Shown: one piece after another, positions 22,845-34,762 of the stretch
Layout of the letters: every line of letters starts with the position of its first letter
Position numbering within the stretch: position 1 is the first letter of the stretch
DNA from: Antitrichia curtipendula
Taxonomy: Eukaryota > Streptophyta > Bryopsida > Hypnales > Leucodontaceae
Length of the DNA: 64,000 bases
NCBI GenBank assembly: GCA_951230915.1
Contig: OX579642.1
Span: forward strand, 4,216,001-4,280,000
Direction of reading: 5' to 3'
The notes under the pieces: generated by a model
Told to the model about the DNA's origin: nothing
The model's database searches: none
Seen by the model: only the letters and a program-made list of their open reading frames with translations
Position numbers and translations under genes: made by a program

Positions 22845-22990
22845 GGTATTTTATTTTATTTGGATAAAATGAAATTTCATTGCAAAACAAGTCACAATAC
22901 AAAGCGCTATGCCAAAGGTCGGACAAAGAAAAGAAAAGAAACCAAAACCAACAAATGAGTAGCTACAAAAGACCAGATTCAAGCCCATAA
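22845..22990 (-). mobile_element. Solo LINE 3' tail
   Basis: In reverse orientation the sequence ends TTTGCAATGAAATTTCATTTT followed by A-rich DNA. The same ending is found at the 3' end of four other fragments and resembles plant L1 tails. No coding part remains. Confidence 0.6.
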
Positions 22991-23313
22991 GAAAATCTTG
23001 GAGGTTTCATCCACTTGTCTAAATGTTTGTAGATTCTTGTGAAAACATTTCATATTATAGATTTTCAAAAAAAATATTAGTGGATACTCTATAGTTCAAA
23101 GATACAAGTATGTTTTTTAACTCAAGTAATTTATATTTAGTACAAAAAAATGACCCTTCAAATTCAACTTGAATGAATAAGTAAAAAGTCTTTTTCTTTA
23201 ACTTTGTATTTAAAACCAAACACTTTTAACTTTGAGAGAAAAAAGAATGTTTTGTACATTACAAATTTTCAATCTACAATCATTTTCAAAGGAATTTCCA
23301 ATTTCTAGTATAA

Positions 23314-24218
23314 CCCCTAAAGGACCATCATCCTTTTGCAGGACAAATGGGATTTTAGGCAAGTACCTGAGGGCTGAATTTTGGTCATGATTTTTTGAAA
23401 CTTTTTTTGAAGATAGAAAAAATGATCTGCTTCTTGGGAATGTTATTTTTTTTTTCCAATCAGTGCTTGGAAACAAAAGCAGTGTCCAAACAAGCTCAAA
23501 TAGGGGAGAGGAGGGAGCAAAAAAAATTTGAAATTTGAATTTTGAATTTTTTGAATTTTTTCCCTCTTAGATTATATTTTTTTCTACATTGAAAGCTTTG
23601 ATTAATTCCATTTGGATTTGTTATGAGAAAGTTATGGACAATCTTGTTTTTCAAGCAATTAGAGCATCTTCTTGAAAAAATAACTTGTAGGATTCATTTC
23701 TAAATGCAATTTTTACAATTTTTCAAAAAAGTTCCACATGTTGTACTTTGCTTCCTAGAAAAACTCACCATTGGAATTAGTGCATTTTATTCCATTTTAG
23801 AGATATTAAGAATTTACATTTTCCTTCTATCTCATACCTACATCTACTTAATAAATTTTTAAAGAATAAAAATTAAGTTTTTTTGAATTTTTCTTAGACT
23901 CTAAACTTTATTCCCTATAATAAAGCTTTAAAGCTCAAAACTCTATAGTGCAAAAAATTAAATTTAAGAAGGTTCAGAGTCAAATAATCTAGTCCTACAA
24001 TGTGCTGAAAAACTTGTTTTTCTCCTTTAAATGCAAATATCTTGCAATCTATACAGTCAAAATTTCAAAAAAAAATTGCACACATTCTCATACTAGTTAG
24101 GTGTAAGATCCTGCATTTAGACGTCCGAAAAAAACAATTTTCAAATTTCTTTACTCTTTGGTATAGAACTGGCAATTTGTCCCCTACAATGGCAGAAAAA
24201 ATGACTGTCCTTTAGGGG
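23314..24218. mobile_element. TTAA-type element, family P1 copy b
   Basis: Ends CCCCTAAAGGAC and, inverted, the same 12 bp. The flanking tetranucleotides are ATAA and ACAA, each one or two changes from TTAA. Opposite in orientation to copy a; the pair flanks a solo LINE tail. Confidence 0.75.
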
Positions 24219-25059
24219 ACAAATTTCTCCGGATAAATATGGAAAAGCGCTATAGTAGATCTCATTGTATAATTATCATCTATGCATCATATACTACAAC
24301 TTTTTTTTAATAAATCTTTACAATTTAAGAGAAATTAGACTACCCAAGATCCGTAAGGGATTAATCTCTTGTGACAATTGAACCTTGTCACAAAATCATC
24401 CAAATGCAGTGTCATCTTTTCATCATATTGTTCTTGTTGCACACAAATCCCTAATCACATCTCCACATTCCAATTGTGACAGAGTTTAATGCTCACTGTA
24501 ATTTAGCAATGAAAAGATTGTTGCTAAATAATGTAACTATACGTAATTCAAAACTTTTAATATTTACTATAGTTCTTATTATGAGAATAACTAACTTTTA
24601 ATCTAGTCAACAATTATACAAAGATTTTGAATCCTCAAAGCATGCCATTTTTAATATTTTATATAAAAATGATCTAGGTTTGATTTTGAGGGTAGACAAT
24701 GGAAAACAAACATGAATTAATTTCTTCCATAAATTTGTATATATTTATTGATTCCAATTTCAAATCCCATAACATACTTAATTCTTCACCAGGGGTCTCT
24801 TTGCCTTCTATGATATATAGGATCCCTCTAAATTTCTTCAAAAATATATATTAAACTATTACCCTCCTTTCATTGTGGTCTCAATTGATGTTCTATGTGG
24901 GTCGTCTTCCCACTCTTCAAATGTGATGACACTCCACCTTGGCTCAATCATGAATCAATCAAAGTTGATAGTCAATGTCATGCATCAATATTCACAAGCC
25001 AACTTTCACATTGGTAGCACCACTAGAGGAATACAATAACTTAAGACCCTTGTTAACTT
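24219..25059. other. AT-rich intergenic sequence, no gene recognised
   Basis: No repeat ends or coding frames are recognised. Confidence 0.5.
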
Positions 25060-25791
25060 ATATCTCCTATGTAGATTGCAAGATATTTGCGTTGAAAGCG
25101 AAGGAAACAAGTTTTTTGTACCTTGCACAACTACAACTTTGGGCTTTGAACCTTCGTAACTTCTAATTTTATCTAATAAATAATTGAGTTGAGAGTCTAG
25201 GGTTTTTATTTTATTTTAAAAATACACTTAGTTTTCATTCATTAAAAATTTGTTAAGTAGAAGTAGGTCCAAGATTGAAGGAAAATCTCAATTGTTAATA
25301 GCTCTAAGATGGAATTAAAATACACTAATCTTAATGGTGAGATTGTTCTAGCAAAACACCTTAACCTTGTGAAACATTTTTTTTGAAAAATAGTGAAAAT
25401 TGAGGTGAAAAATCAATCCTACGGATTATATTTTTATAAAAAAGCTCCGATTGCCTAAAAAACAAGATCGTCCATATCTTTCACATAATAAATCCAAATA
25501 GAATAAATTAAAGCTTCCTTGTACATAAAAACATAAATCTATACAATTTTTTTCTTAATGTTTTACTTTAATTTTTTTTAAGTGTGTTTTCTGACTACCG
25601 AATTAGAAAAAGGATTTTGTGTTGTAACTTTTGCTCCCGGGCTCCAATAGAAATAGAAATTATATTTTTAGAAAGATAATGTATCTTTCTATCTTCACAG
25701 TAAAATTTAAAAAATCAAGACAAATATTGAGACCATAGGACCTTGCTTGAAATCCATTTTGTCCCTCGAGGTGACAATGGAACTTTAGGAG
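25060..25791. mobile_element. Truncated TTAA-type element, family P1 copy h
   Basis: The right end CTTTAGGAG|TTAA and the preceding block GTCCCTCGAGG match copy d at 54530-55110. The left half starts within the family (GATTGCAAGATATTTGCG), so its left terminus is lost. Confidence 0.65.
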
Positions 25792-26045
25792 TTAATTTAT
25801 TTTCAGACCAAGGTTATTTGGCCTTTTATTTGAAAAAAATTATGAATTATTTGGCTCCTTCATTTTGGAGGGCTTGAATTGATGGTAGCCAATTTGAATA
25901 CGCAATTTTTGTATGTGATGCTTTGCACGACAAATGATTTAAGATTTTGGAAACATTATGGTAGTAGTGTGGGAGGCCATGATTATAGTCTGACATTTTT
26001 AAACACATTCATCCACTTTATTTCCATAGGCTTGAAGGTAGGGGG

Positions 26046-26351
26046 TCTTTAAAGGCATTATAGTGCTAGATTGCACCAAAAAACCCCAATTTTGCTAAAA
26101 TATGGAAACAAACCAAGTTTTTCACCAAAAAACTTCAGATGAAAAAGAAATCTTGGATGAAATCACCAAATTGTGGATGAAAATAGAATTATGGACACGT
26201 GATATTTTCTATCGAAATATTGAAATTTATAACACCCTTGTAGCATTTTATATCGCCACTTTGGCACTTAAAAAAAATGAAAAAAAAATCCTGCTGAAAG
26301 TTACGCACTTTTTTTTGAAGGCAATTGGGCATTAAATTGCCTTAAAGAAAC
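26046..26351. mobile_element. MITE-like repeat with CTTTAAnGGCA-type ends
   Basis: Left CTTTAAAGGCATTATAGTGC corresponds to the inverted right end CTTTAAGGCAATTTAATGCC, with several mismatches. A related interior lies inverted at about 63180-63460. The 77-codon frame inside it is not a recognised gene. Confidence 0.5.
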
Positions 26352-27074
26352 ATTGCTACATGACCATAATTTTATGTGATATTACAGAAGGTCATGGTAA
26401 GGAAATCTATATGTTTGTGATCCTCACCAATGATCGGAAAAACCCGACAGCTAGTGCAAAGTTAGCCACAGAAATTTGGGAAAAAATTAGTTGCAATTCG
26501 AAAACATTGGCAAAAAACCAGTGAAAAAAACTATAAAATATCTATTTCCAGTAAAAATAGAGGAAATAACCGGATTCAGTCCTCACTCCTCAGTCCTCAC
26601 TAATAAAAGATTTGCAAATACAGTACAGCGATCTATTGATCATCAAACACCTGGAATCTCTGCACTACAAGTTAGCTTAATTGACGGTCCCATTGCCAGG
26701 GTCCTGACAGTTTTTCAGGCTTGAAATCAGGTTTCCTGCGTGCAGGCGAACCCAGTATATTTTTACATTTTACATTTTCGTTGACAAGTAACAGAAATAC
26801 TTCACATTTACTAAATTCTATCAGCCCTACAGCAGCCTTCCCCATAAAATAAAACCTCTCTCCCCATGTGACCTAATTGTTCTCAAGATGGATCTAAATT
26901 TGGTGTTATGGATTACAATAAATAGTGAAATTAGGTTGCATTACCCAAAGAAAGTTACTTTACAAGCCATCAAAGTCAACAGATGCTTTTACAATTGAGT
27001 CCCTATGCACAGTTGTCCAACATTTCAGTCCAAGAGCTAGGGTTTGAAGAGCTGAGAGAACAGAGGTGTCTTAT
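26352..27074. other. Intergenic sequence, no gene recognised
   Basis: Unique-looking AT-rich sequence. No domain in its short frames. Confidence 0.45.
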
Positions 27075-27226
27075 TAAAGAAGACAAGACGGTCGTGATTC
27101 GGGTCTGTCTGTTTTGTTGTATTTTGGTTGGCTTGGTTCCCCTCCTGCCAGGCCACTTGTGACTGGCGGACTTGTAGTATTTTGCCTCTTGTTACTATGA
27201 AATTCCATTTCATTTGTTTCGAAAAA
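27075..27226 (+). mobile_element. Solo LINE 3' tail
   Basis: Plus-orientation end: GCCACTTGTGACTGGCGGAC, then ATGAAATTCCATTTCATTTG, then a purine-rich A tail. It aligns with the tails at 57998-57920 and 61565-61496 on the minus strand. Confidence 0.65.
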
Positions 27227-27972
27227 AGAAAGAAAGAGGACTTGGGTTCTGTGCCCTGACCACCCTGTTTGATGCTCTGACTGCTCAGAACTGCCAGCTT
27301 TCGCTTCCCCCCAGACAGACATGTGAAGCAAAGCAACTCCTCCCTCCTTACTTATTGCACGCTTAATGAATCATACTCACAGAATCAGATCAACTGCCTC
27401 GTCACTCGTCAACAAATGTTTTCTAGTTATTGTTCCTCATTATTAGCCTTGTCAGATCATTACCCAGTTATTATTCAAGCCTTGTAGAATTAAGCAGCCG
27501 TTGTAGCATTCATGGAAGCAAGCTTCTGTCCTCTTCCAAATGCTTCAGTACTGATGGCACACCACCTCCGTCTTTGAAACATGCCTTGTTTGCAGGTCGG
27601 TAACGATGGACTAGGAATCCATTACGGTTGCGCATGAGAAACTACAACTTACATTGATTGTGGGGTACATTGCAAGATGATGGGGGCAAGGGGCGCTTAC
27701 GCTGATAGATTCAATCTTCGCAGAGATTGACAGCAGATTTCGGAGCAGATTTACAGTGCAAAATCATGAGATGGGTGCCGTATAACATGGTGACGGGTAT
27801 CTTAGATTACCCTATTAGGCACTGCACACGCCAGAACGCGAAGTCAGTCAAGTGAGCGTGTTGTTAGGAACGGGGCTAGGTCACCAAATGGGAAACTAGC
27901 AGCAATGCTGCAGGTTGCGAAACCATGTCAACTGAAGATGATCGTTGGTAGTGTTGGGGATCATATACCTAG
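27227..27972 (+). promoter_or_regulatory. Upstream region of the NPH3-like gene
   Basis: About 740 bp of unique sequence between a LINE tail and the NPH3-like start codon. It should hold the promoter and 5' leader, but I cannot point to a specific TATA box or start site. Confidence 0.4.
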
Positions 27973-30643
27973 ATGGCGAAGAGGGAAGGGGGTTTCAGCT
28001 CATGGCTGCAGCGCGTCCGGCGAACCGGAGAGCACAGCGACATCACCGTGATTGTGGAAGGAGAAGAGTTTTGTCTCCATTTGTTGCCGCTTCTGAACGC
28101 CAGCACTTACTTTCGTAGCTTGACGAGCAGCGCAAATTGGACATCGTCCGGTGACCAGAAATCCGATGCGGCATCTAGAGTCATCCCCATCTCCGATTTA
28201 CCAGGTACATATACTCTCTTCCTCATCTCTCACAAAGAACAGAGCAGAAGTAACATGTGTCCCGAATCTTGAAACTCTGTTTTGTTTTGCAAGAATGGTG
28301 CGTGATAGGGTTTCTACCTTTTTGTGGGTTCGGTAGGGGGAGCGGAGGGGTTTACAGGAGCAGTGGATTACTGCTACCTCATCAAACCGAGCTACACATT
28401 GCAAAATGTAGCGCTGATTCGTGCCGCCGCGGAGTTCCTGGGCATGGCGGACGTGTTGGAGAGCACGAAGAAGTTCCTTTACACGAACGTTTTCGCACAC
28501 TGGCGCGCGAGCGTAGGGTACCTGCACCTGTACCTTCCACTGGGCTCCCCCGTGGACGAGTACATCGAGACGCGGTGCCTGAAGGTGCTGGTGGCCGCGC
28601 TCGCTCGCGCGTTCGGCGAAACCAAGTACTTGTCGGCGCCGATGGCGCTCGTAAGCCCCCAGCAGCAGCCGCAGAGCTCGCCCTCACCGTGTGAGACGCT
28701 GTCCGAGATTCTCGTCACGGTGGCCTCGCTGCCCGATGCGTACGCTGGGGAGTCGCTGGAGGCTCTAGTGGAAGCCGACGTGAATTTGAACGTGAAGTGT
28801 CGACAGGGGCGCAATGTCCGCAGTTGGATGCGCGGCTTGTTGGAGGATCAGTGTGTCTCCGACCGGTCGCGTTGCTGGGTCGTGCTCTGCTTGGCTCGCA
28901 TGGCAGTCAGGGGAGCCCCGGATTCTCGCCCTTGGCTGGAGCTTTCTTCGCAGTACTGGTGCAGCCTTTTAGAGCATGTGGAGCATCTCGTGTCGGTAAT
29001 TTCCAACGATGAAGACATGCAGGTACCTCTCTAGTAAAAAAATTGTAAACCTAAAATTTCAGCACTCTTTACAGCCATTTGGTTGGCCCACACTGTCGGA
29101 ACATCATGTGCCCGGGTCATTTCCTCCATTCAGGTAACTGTGTTTCCTGGACTGCCTGGGCCCTAATCTGTACTGAAAGATTGAGAGTAAAGCTTGTTGA
29201 AGAATCCTTTGAATGAATCCCAGGTTCTTTTATGTCCAAAGGATATCTTCAAAAGCGGAGAGGAATATTTAACCCTGGTGTATAACGTTGTAGACTCCAA
29301 AATCATGAGCAGCTCATTCAGAAATGTATGATTCTATTGCAACTCAACTGCTTAACCCTTGAACGACGCGGGGGGTCTCTGTGGAAATCATCTGTTTTAA
29401 TACCGTGTGCATTTTTGGATTAAAAAAATGAAAAAGCACTCGTTGGAAGTCAAGCTACTGTAGAAGACCTTCCCTTTTCCCACAAAATTTGGAGGATGAA
29501 TAGTTGCACTTCTGTCCTACACCCGACAACAAGATTCTGTATCATTCATCGACCAGAAAATGGCCGTGGCGTCGTTTATGGTTTAAACTGAGAAATGTTG
29601 GAATTCTAGCAACGTTTATACTTACTACTTTTTTTCGTTTAGAGTTTTTCGACAGAAATCGAATTCAATGATTAAATTGGCCACTTGTTATGGGATATTG
29701 GATTTACGGAAATGAATGGTGGCAGGTGAAGCTTACTGAAGTGAAAAGGGCGCTGGAGCGACGTATAGGAGTGAGTCTAGACGAGCTGGACGACTATCTT
29801 CATGTCTATAAGTTCAGACCTGATACACTGATGGCTATGGTGGGGTATTACCTGGAAGAAGCCCACCCCGACGCGTCCTTGGAAGAGATAACTGGTGAAG
29901 TCGACAAGTTTTTGTGGTCATATGCGGAGGCAGGGTCTGTCAATCCAGATACGTTCATGGCTCTGTTCAAGGTAATGCCGCAATTCACCGTATAATTGCA
30001 CGTAATATTCTTTTTACAGAGTTGTGAAAATGTTGCATGAAATGCGTTACGGTGAAATTTGGAATGTTGTCTGACGAGGTATTTCCATCAGGCATTTCCA
30101 AGCTCATCTCGCCAATCACACGATACAATATTCGGAGCCATTGAGAAACTCCTGGTAACAAGGGTGGATGTAGTCACACCTGCAGACCAGCAGAGTCTAT
30201 GGCGTCTCGTGGATCCAACTAAGCTCGGTCCTGCTGTGAATGAGAGGGCTTTGAACATTCCGGGCTTCTTGAGCCAACCCCACGTGCTGGAGATGGTGTT
30301 GCAAAAGCACAGCGAAGACTTGGCGAAGGTACCTGACACAGACACTCAGAATATGAGACATATCATGCAGAAGGTTATCAACGCAAGTCTCAAGCTACTG
30401 GAAGAAAATTCACGTCGTTCGCAACAGATTGTGGAGCTTCAACACCAGTATTCTGCTCTCCAGGGTGGACAGATTGGCCATTTGCAAGATAATAGCTGCA
30501 AGAACAGTCCCAGCTCATGTTGGAGGTCGAGTCTCACCATCACCCAAAGGTCCATGATGCTTGAAACTGAGACGGAGGGCTCAGAGAACTCCGAAACGCC
30601 GTCGTTGGTTACTGTCAGTTCAACAGCAGGTGCGCCCCATTAG
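27973..30643 (+). CDS. NPH3/RPT2-family BTB protein, four exons, 571 aa
   Basis: Exons 27973-28204, 28337-29022, 29726-29971 and 30092-30643 total 1716 nt with consistent GT-AG junctions and phases. A BTB domain begins near residue 20 (HSDITVIVEGEEFCLH) and its DLPGGAEGFTGAVDYCY segment is split by intron 1, as in this family. The NPH3 domain follows: LERRIGVSLDELDDYL (exon 3), KAFPSSSRQSHDTIFGAIEK and ALNIPGFLSQPHVLEMVLQK (exon 4). The usual C.HAAQN.RLP motif is replaced by a divergent sequence, and a final R-x-S motif is not seen. A helical, probably coiled segment (LLEENSRRSQQIVELQHQ) is near the C terminus. Family members are plasma-membrane CUL3 adaptors in phototropin or auxin responses; the role of this divergent member is unknown. 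Exon 2 is markedly GC-rich. Exon 4 might be extended by a further splice at CAGGTGCG. Confidence 0.9.
29356..29582. mobile_element. Small TTAA-flanked MITE in NPH3-like intron 2, family P3
   Basis: TTAA|CCCTTGAACGACGC at the left; the right end inverted is ACCATAAACGACGC next to TTAA (29583-29586). Eleven of 14 terminal positions agree. Length 227 bp. It sits inside the 703 bp second intron, away from both splice sites. Confidence 0.6.
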
Positions 30644-31804
30644 CCATCTGGAATTCACCTTCACCTTGTATCTTTGCGGTTTACGGTGGTTTCGTTGGTC
30701 TCAGCTGGTTTCGATTTTGACGTTTTCATCTCACGTATACTAGCCTCTATGCATAACTTTTTTTCGATCAGTACTGACTCGCTTCCTTTGAACGCTGCGT
30801 AATCTCATAACTGCAAATCTGATGTGCAGAACCAAGATTGAATTTACGAGACATCTACTCGCTTAATCAGTCGGTTGATTAAGGGGATTCAACCGTGCAT
30901 CCTGATGCACATGCGAGAACCGCCAGTGCGAATGCACTCTCTACTTGTTTATACAAAAAATCGAGAACTCCTTTTACCACATCGCGCTGGCTCGGTACCC
31001 ACAGATCTAACTGCTGGACGGAGAGCTTTCCATCAATCTTAAGGATTTGGAGGTCGAGGGTCTAGCGAACAAGATTTGAGAGACTGCCTGAATTGAAACA
31101 AGGCCTTGCTGTAACTTTCATTTCTTGAATCTAAACGGGCATTTGATCCTTGGAGCTTGCACCGGGGGTAGGCCCCAGTACCTCAACGGAAAAGACTGCC
31201 TGGAGGATGTTTCCGGGAAGTCCCATCTGATCGGGAGTCTCGCAAAGATATCTCTGCGTTCAAATGATAATTCTCGTTAGAAGAGCCACTCGGGCTTAAC
31301 GTATGGAGGAATGCTACAGTATTTCACTGCTTACTAACCACAGGTACATATATTTACTCCACCCAAGCCCTTAATGTGGTAAATACCAGAGTGCAAAACC
31401 AAGCAGTTGTTGCAAACTCGGTTGTTGGAACAGGTGCTTCAGATCTGTTTTTCCTTTTCACAATCGATAACTTGTTAGAGTAATAGAACGAATTTAAAAT
31501 AGCGGCAATAATTTCCGAATATGTATGTTACAATGAAGGCATTACCCTTAGACGTTGGGAGTGAGACTGCAGTTTCTAATTTACAGTAACTCTTCGAACT
31601 AGCATCAGATAGGTGTACTGAACTTTGAGTAACAAATCATTAGTGCATCTATGGCTATTTCACTCTCCATTTAATTCAATGCCAAATTTTGTAGTCATCA
31701 TTTTGAATTTCAACATTAAAACATGGGACCTGGTAAGCTATGGCTCTCAAAGCAGAAGTCAAAGGATATATGGGGACATCTCACTCGTTATGACTCTGAA
31801 GATT
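30644..31804. other. Convergent intergenic region
   Basis: Space between the stop codons of the NPH3-like gene (+) and the amidase gene (-). It should contain both 3' untranslated regions. No repeat or further gene is recognised, and no TPR exons for the amidase are visible here. Confidence 0.5.
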
Positions 31805-34762
31805 TTATCTGATTTCCAGAAATCTTGAAATTGGTAGATTCGGATCGTTATTCAACAGCACTTCCTGTTGAATTGTCGTGTGCAGGAGAAAAACTGTATT
31901 CAGCAAGAGTAGATCAGCGCCCTTTCTTGCCAATAAGGACACCGATATGGGGCTACCGTAACTTCCCACTGGGATTACCGCCTGCAGCAGAGCTTCGATT
32001 GCTTAGTTTTACTGTTCGCCGCTTAGGCTACTTGTACGTCAATCTTTTAACATTAGTATTAGCCTAGTGGCAGGGCAAGCGCTAGCGCTGAATTTAACAA
32101 TCACAATAGAGGATTTTTCTGCTAGGATAGCTGACCGATTAGTTAGACTTTTGGGAGAGGTTAGGATTGCAAATTACAAAGTAGAAGCTATATTTTAGTG
32201 GTCACTGGAATCGTGGGAACCGGAGATACCTGACCGCACCCGGAAATAGTTGCAAGGCTCATGAGAGCATGCGTCCTATGCTCAAAGAGCTCTAGTTCAT
32301 CAGCTGCTGCAGTTACTTTTGGAGGTAAAGAAGGCAGTGTGGGAACCCCCAGCACTGCATCATCCTGCGACTTCGTACAAAGAGATATTTGTGTGAGCAT
32401 AATATGTACCAACACTCGCACAGGAATACGGAGTGTCTGCAATCTTTGAAACTTATACATTACTTGATATGTGCGCGTTTCCTGTCAGCCAACACCTGCA
32501 GTACGTTGACTCTGAAGTTTCCCATGTTCTTATCTACATACCAAATACCACGCAACCGCGGAAACACAGTGATAGTATCCGTTTAATAATTTTTGCACCG
32601 ATTAAATAAGCGCAGAATTCCTAATTCCAGTTAAATTTTTTTATTGGTGATGAAAGACCTTGAGAAGAGAGTCCATCACTGTACGCAGCTCGTCTCGGAC
32701 CTTTACTGCCATGAGCCTCAGAGCTTCAAAACGGGGAGAGAAAATCGCTTTCTGAACTCGTGCCTCAACTGTTATTGTCAGAATTGCCTTGACCTCCGCA
32801 ATCCATACTCCATGATTGCTTTTGAACTCGTACCTACACATTAGACAAGCAGTTACAGTATGCTCCCGATTAGTTTACGCGATTGCCAAGGCAACATGGT
32901 TCTTTTGGTCAACTGTACCATAAGTGCTGTAAGTATTTTAATATTGATGCATTTGGCAAATGTCATTATAAGATCCCACCAGCACCCTCCTTCATATCCC
33001 CAAGTTGGACAACTTCATGAGATATTTCTCTGTCATATCTATTTCAGCTGACTGAAACTAGCCAGATATTGTTCTTCATCCCAAACTAGCATACTCAACT
33101 TACCTGTGAAACAGAAGCATACTTTCTCGAAGAACATCAAGAGCTGTGTACTGGGAAAATTCGATACTCATGCAGTCGAGTTCTTTCTTAAAAGTCTGAA
33201 TCGCTGGGATGGAGTCCTCGAAATACCTAACGAGGTCGATATCCTGCAACGAAAGACCTGGATGCAAGAGATAGGTCGATAAGCACTCTGATAAGGCTCA
33301 ACTTGAATCATGAGAAATATTCGTCAAACAACCTGCGTGAATTAGGAATAGAACAAATGTGGAATCTCTCTATGAATTATATCAAATATTTCGTTGTATA
33401 CTAAAATGTAACAAATCGCAACTATAGCAGTGGCGTACGACCAACAGTTCGCTGAACAGATCTAGACAAAATATCCGCAGTTCTTGAAGGGGGTAAAGAT
33501 GACAGCTTGAACACATCTTGCGCCACGTAGAATCGCTTCGGACCGCTGCCGTCCGCCTCGGAATGTGACGTATACAATTGCCGGCCAACAAGGAGTAGCA
33601 TACCAGCATCTCTAGCGAACCAACCTGCAAGGTTGCAACTTCCTTAAACAAGAGAAAATTTGGCGAAGCTCTAAAAGTTGAATTGTTCGTAAGTAGAGAT
33701 GTGAGCCCCTGGAGTGTTGAGAAAAAATGGCACAGTTACATTAATTTTCCTCAATTATTCATGATTCCATGGATCAGAAAGTGGAAGAAATGATACAGTC
33801 AAAAGAGGCCTCACAGAAGCTCACCCACAGCATCGCAACTGGAGGCCATTGGTATTATACCCAGCATTGAAATTACTCCATGTGAAACACGGAATCCCAA
33901 AACGCCACAACAAGCAGCGGGCACTCTCGTATCACCTACCGTGTCAATTCCTGAAGAGCCGCATTGGGCACTGGGTGGTATTAGCTGAAAGGAAACACTC
34001 TAGAGACATCGGATCAATCAAGGCGTACCTGACAGGAAATACTTCAGATGAAAACAATGTACAGATAGCAACAATCAGAAAATTTGCTCTCCTCATTTCA
34101 CTTTTGTGATACTCAACTTGAACTACCGGACTTGACAAATGGAAAGCACAGAATCGAAGCTGGATTGAAGAAAATCTCACCAAGAGCAAAATCAACAACG
34201 TCGCTAGCAGCAGCAATAGCACCACCACTGGAGGAGCGTCCAAAAATAAGGTAGCTAGCAGAAGGATTTTTCGGAATCTTGAACCATCTGTTCTTTCCTA
34301 TAAGACTGAAAAGAGTCCTTAAAATCAGCATCAAAAACCTCGCGAATGAAAAAAAACATTCCATAAAATTTCAGAAGAACGTTTGAACAATCATTTTGAA
34401 GAACTACATGAATTGCGGGCTTCAAACAAGTAACCAGAAATATACGGGATGTTTCTTCATTAATTTCAGCATTCTAAAATTTCGCTTTAAAAATGAAGAT
34501 TTAGTGTTGCAACTGGCCAGGAGCAAGAGATTTCAAATTATTTATCAACATCTGCTGGTAACTGCCTTTCACTTGTTACCATCAGGAGAATGATAATCCA
34601 TGTCGATACCTAAAACCTAATTCATCCATGACTATCTTGCCAATGAAATGAGCGTCATTCTTCTTCAATGTTTCCAAGACAAATGCTGTTTGCGTCGCTG
34701 CTTCGTGTGTTTTTTCCCAATGTGAACTCCCAAAACATGTGATTGTGGATTCCACATCAAAT
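31805..34762 (-). CDS. AMI1/OEP64-like amidase, eight exons, first exon not found
   Basis: Minus-strand exons: 34762-34610, 34305-34181, 33950-33825, 33624-33442, 33257-33104, 32833-32659, 32364-32230, 31981-31805. All have GT-AG borders and matching phases and give about 408 aa. Order of motifs: FDVESTITCFGSSHWEKTH, KIVMDEL, FGRSSSGGAIAAA (amidase signature, cis-serine kept), GIDTVGDTRVPAACCG, GFRVSHGVISMLG, VGWFARDAG, HRYEFKSNHGVWI, LGVPTLPSLPP and SPISVSLLARKGAD. The order and spacing fit plant indole-acetamide amidase AMI1 and the OEP64/TOC64 amidase domain. Where active enzymes have the nucleophilic Ser (GTDTGGS), this has Asp (GIDTVGD). The protein ends ISRFLEIR without TPR repeats. The N-terminal exon with the catalytic Lys was not located. 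It could be a pseudoenzyme or a recently inactivated gene. Confidence 0.9.

Noticed and set aside
28198..28814. Several 100-145 codon frames on both strands
   Set aside because: Shadows of the GC-rich second exon of the NPH3-like gene.
30644..31804. TPR exons that would make the amidase a full OEP64
   Set aside because: No TPR pattern on the minus strand, and the last exon ends with an in-frame stop after ISRFLEIR.
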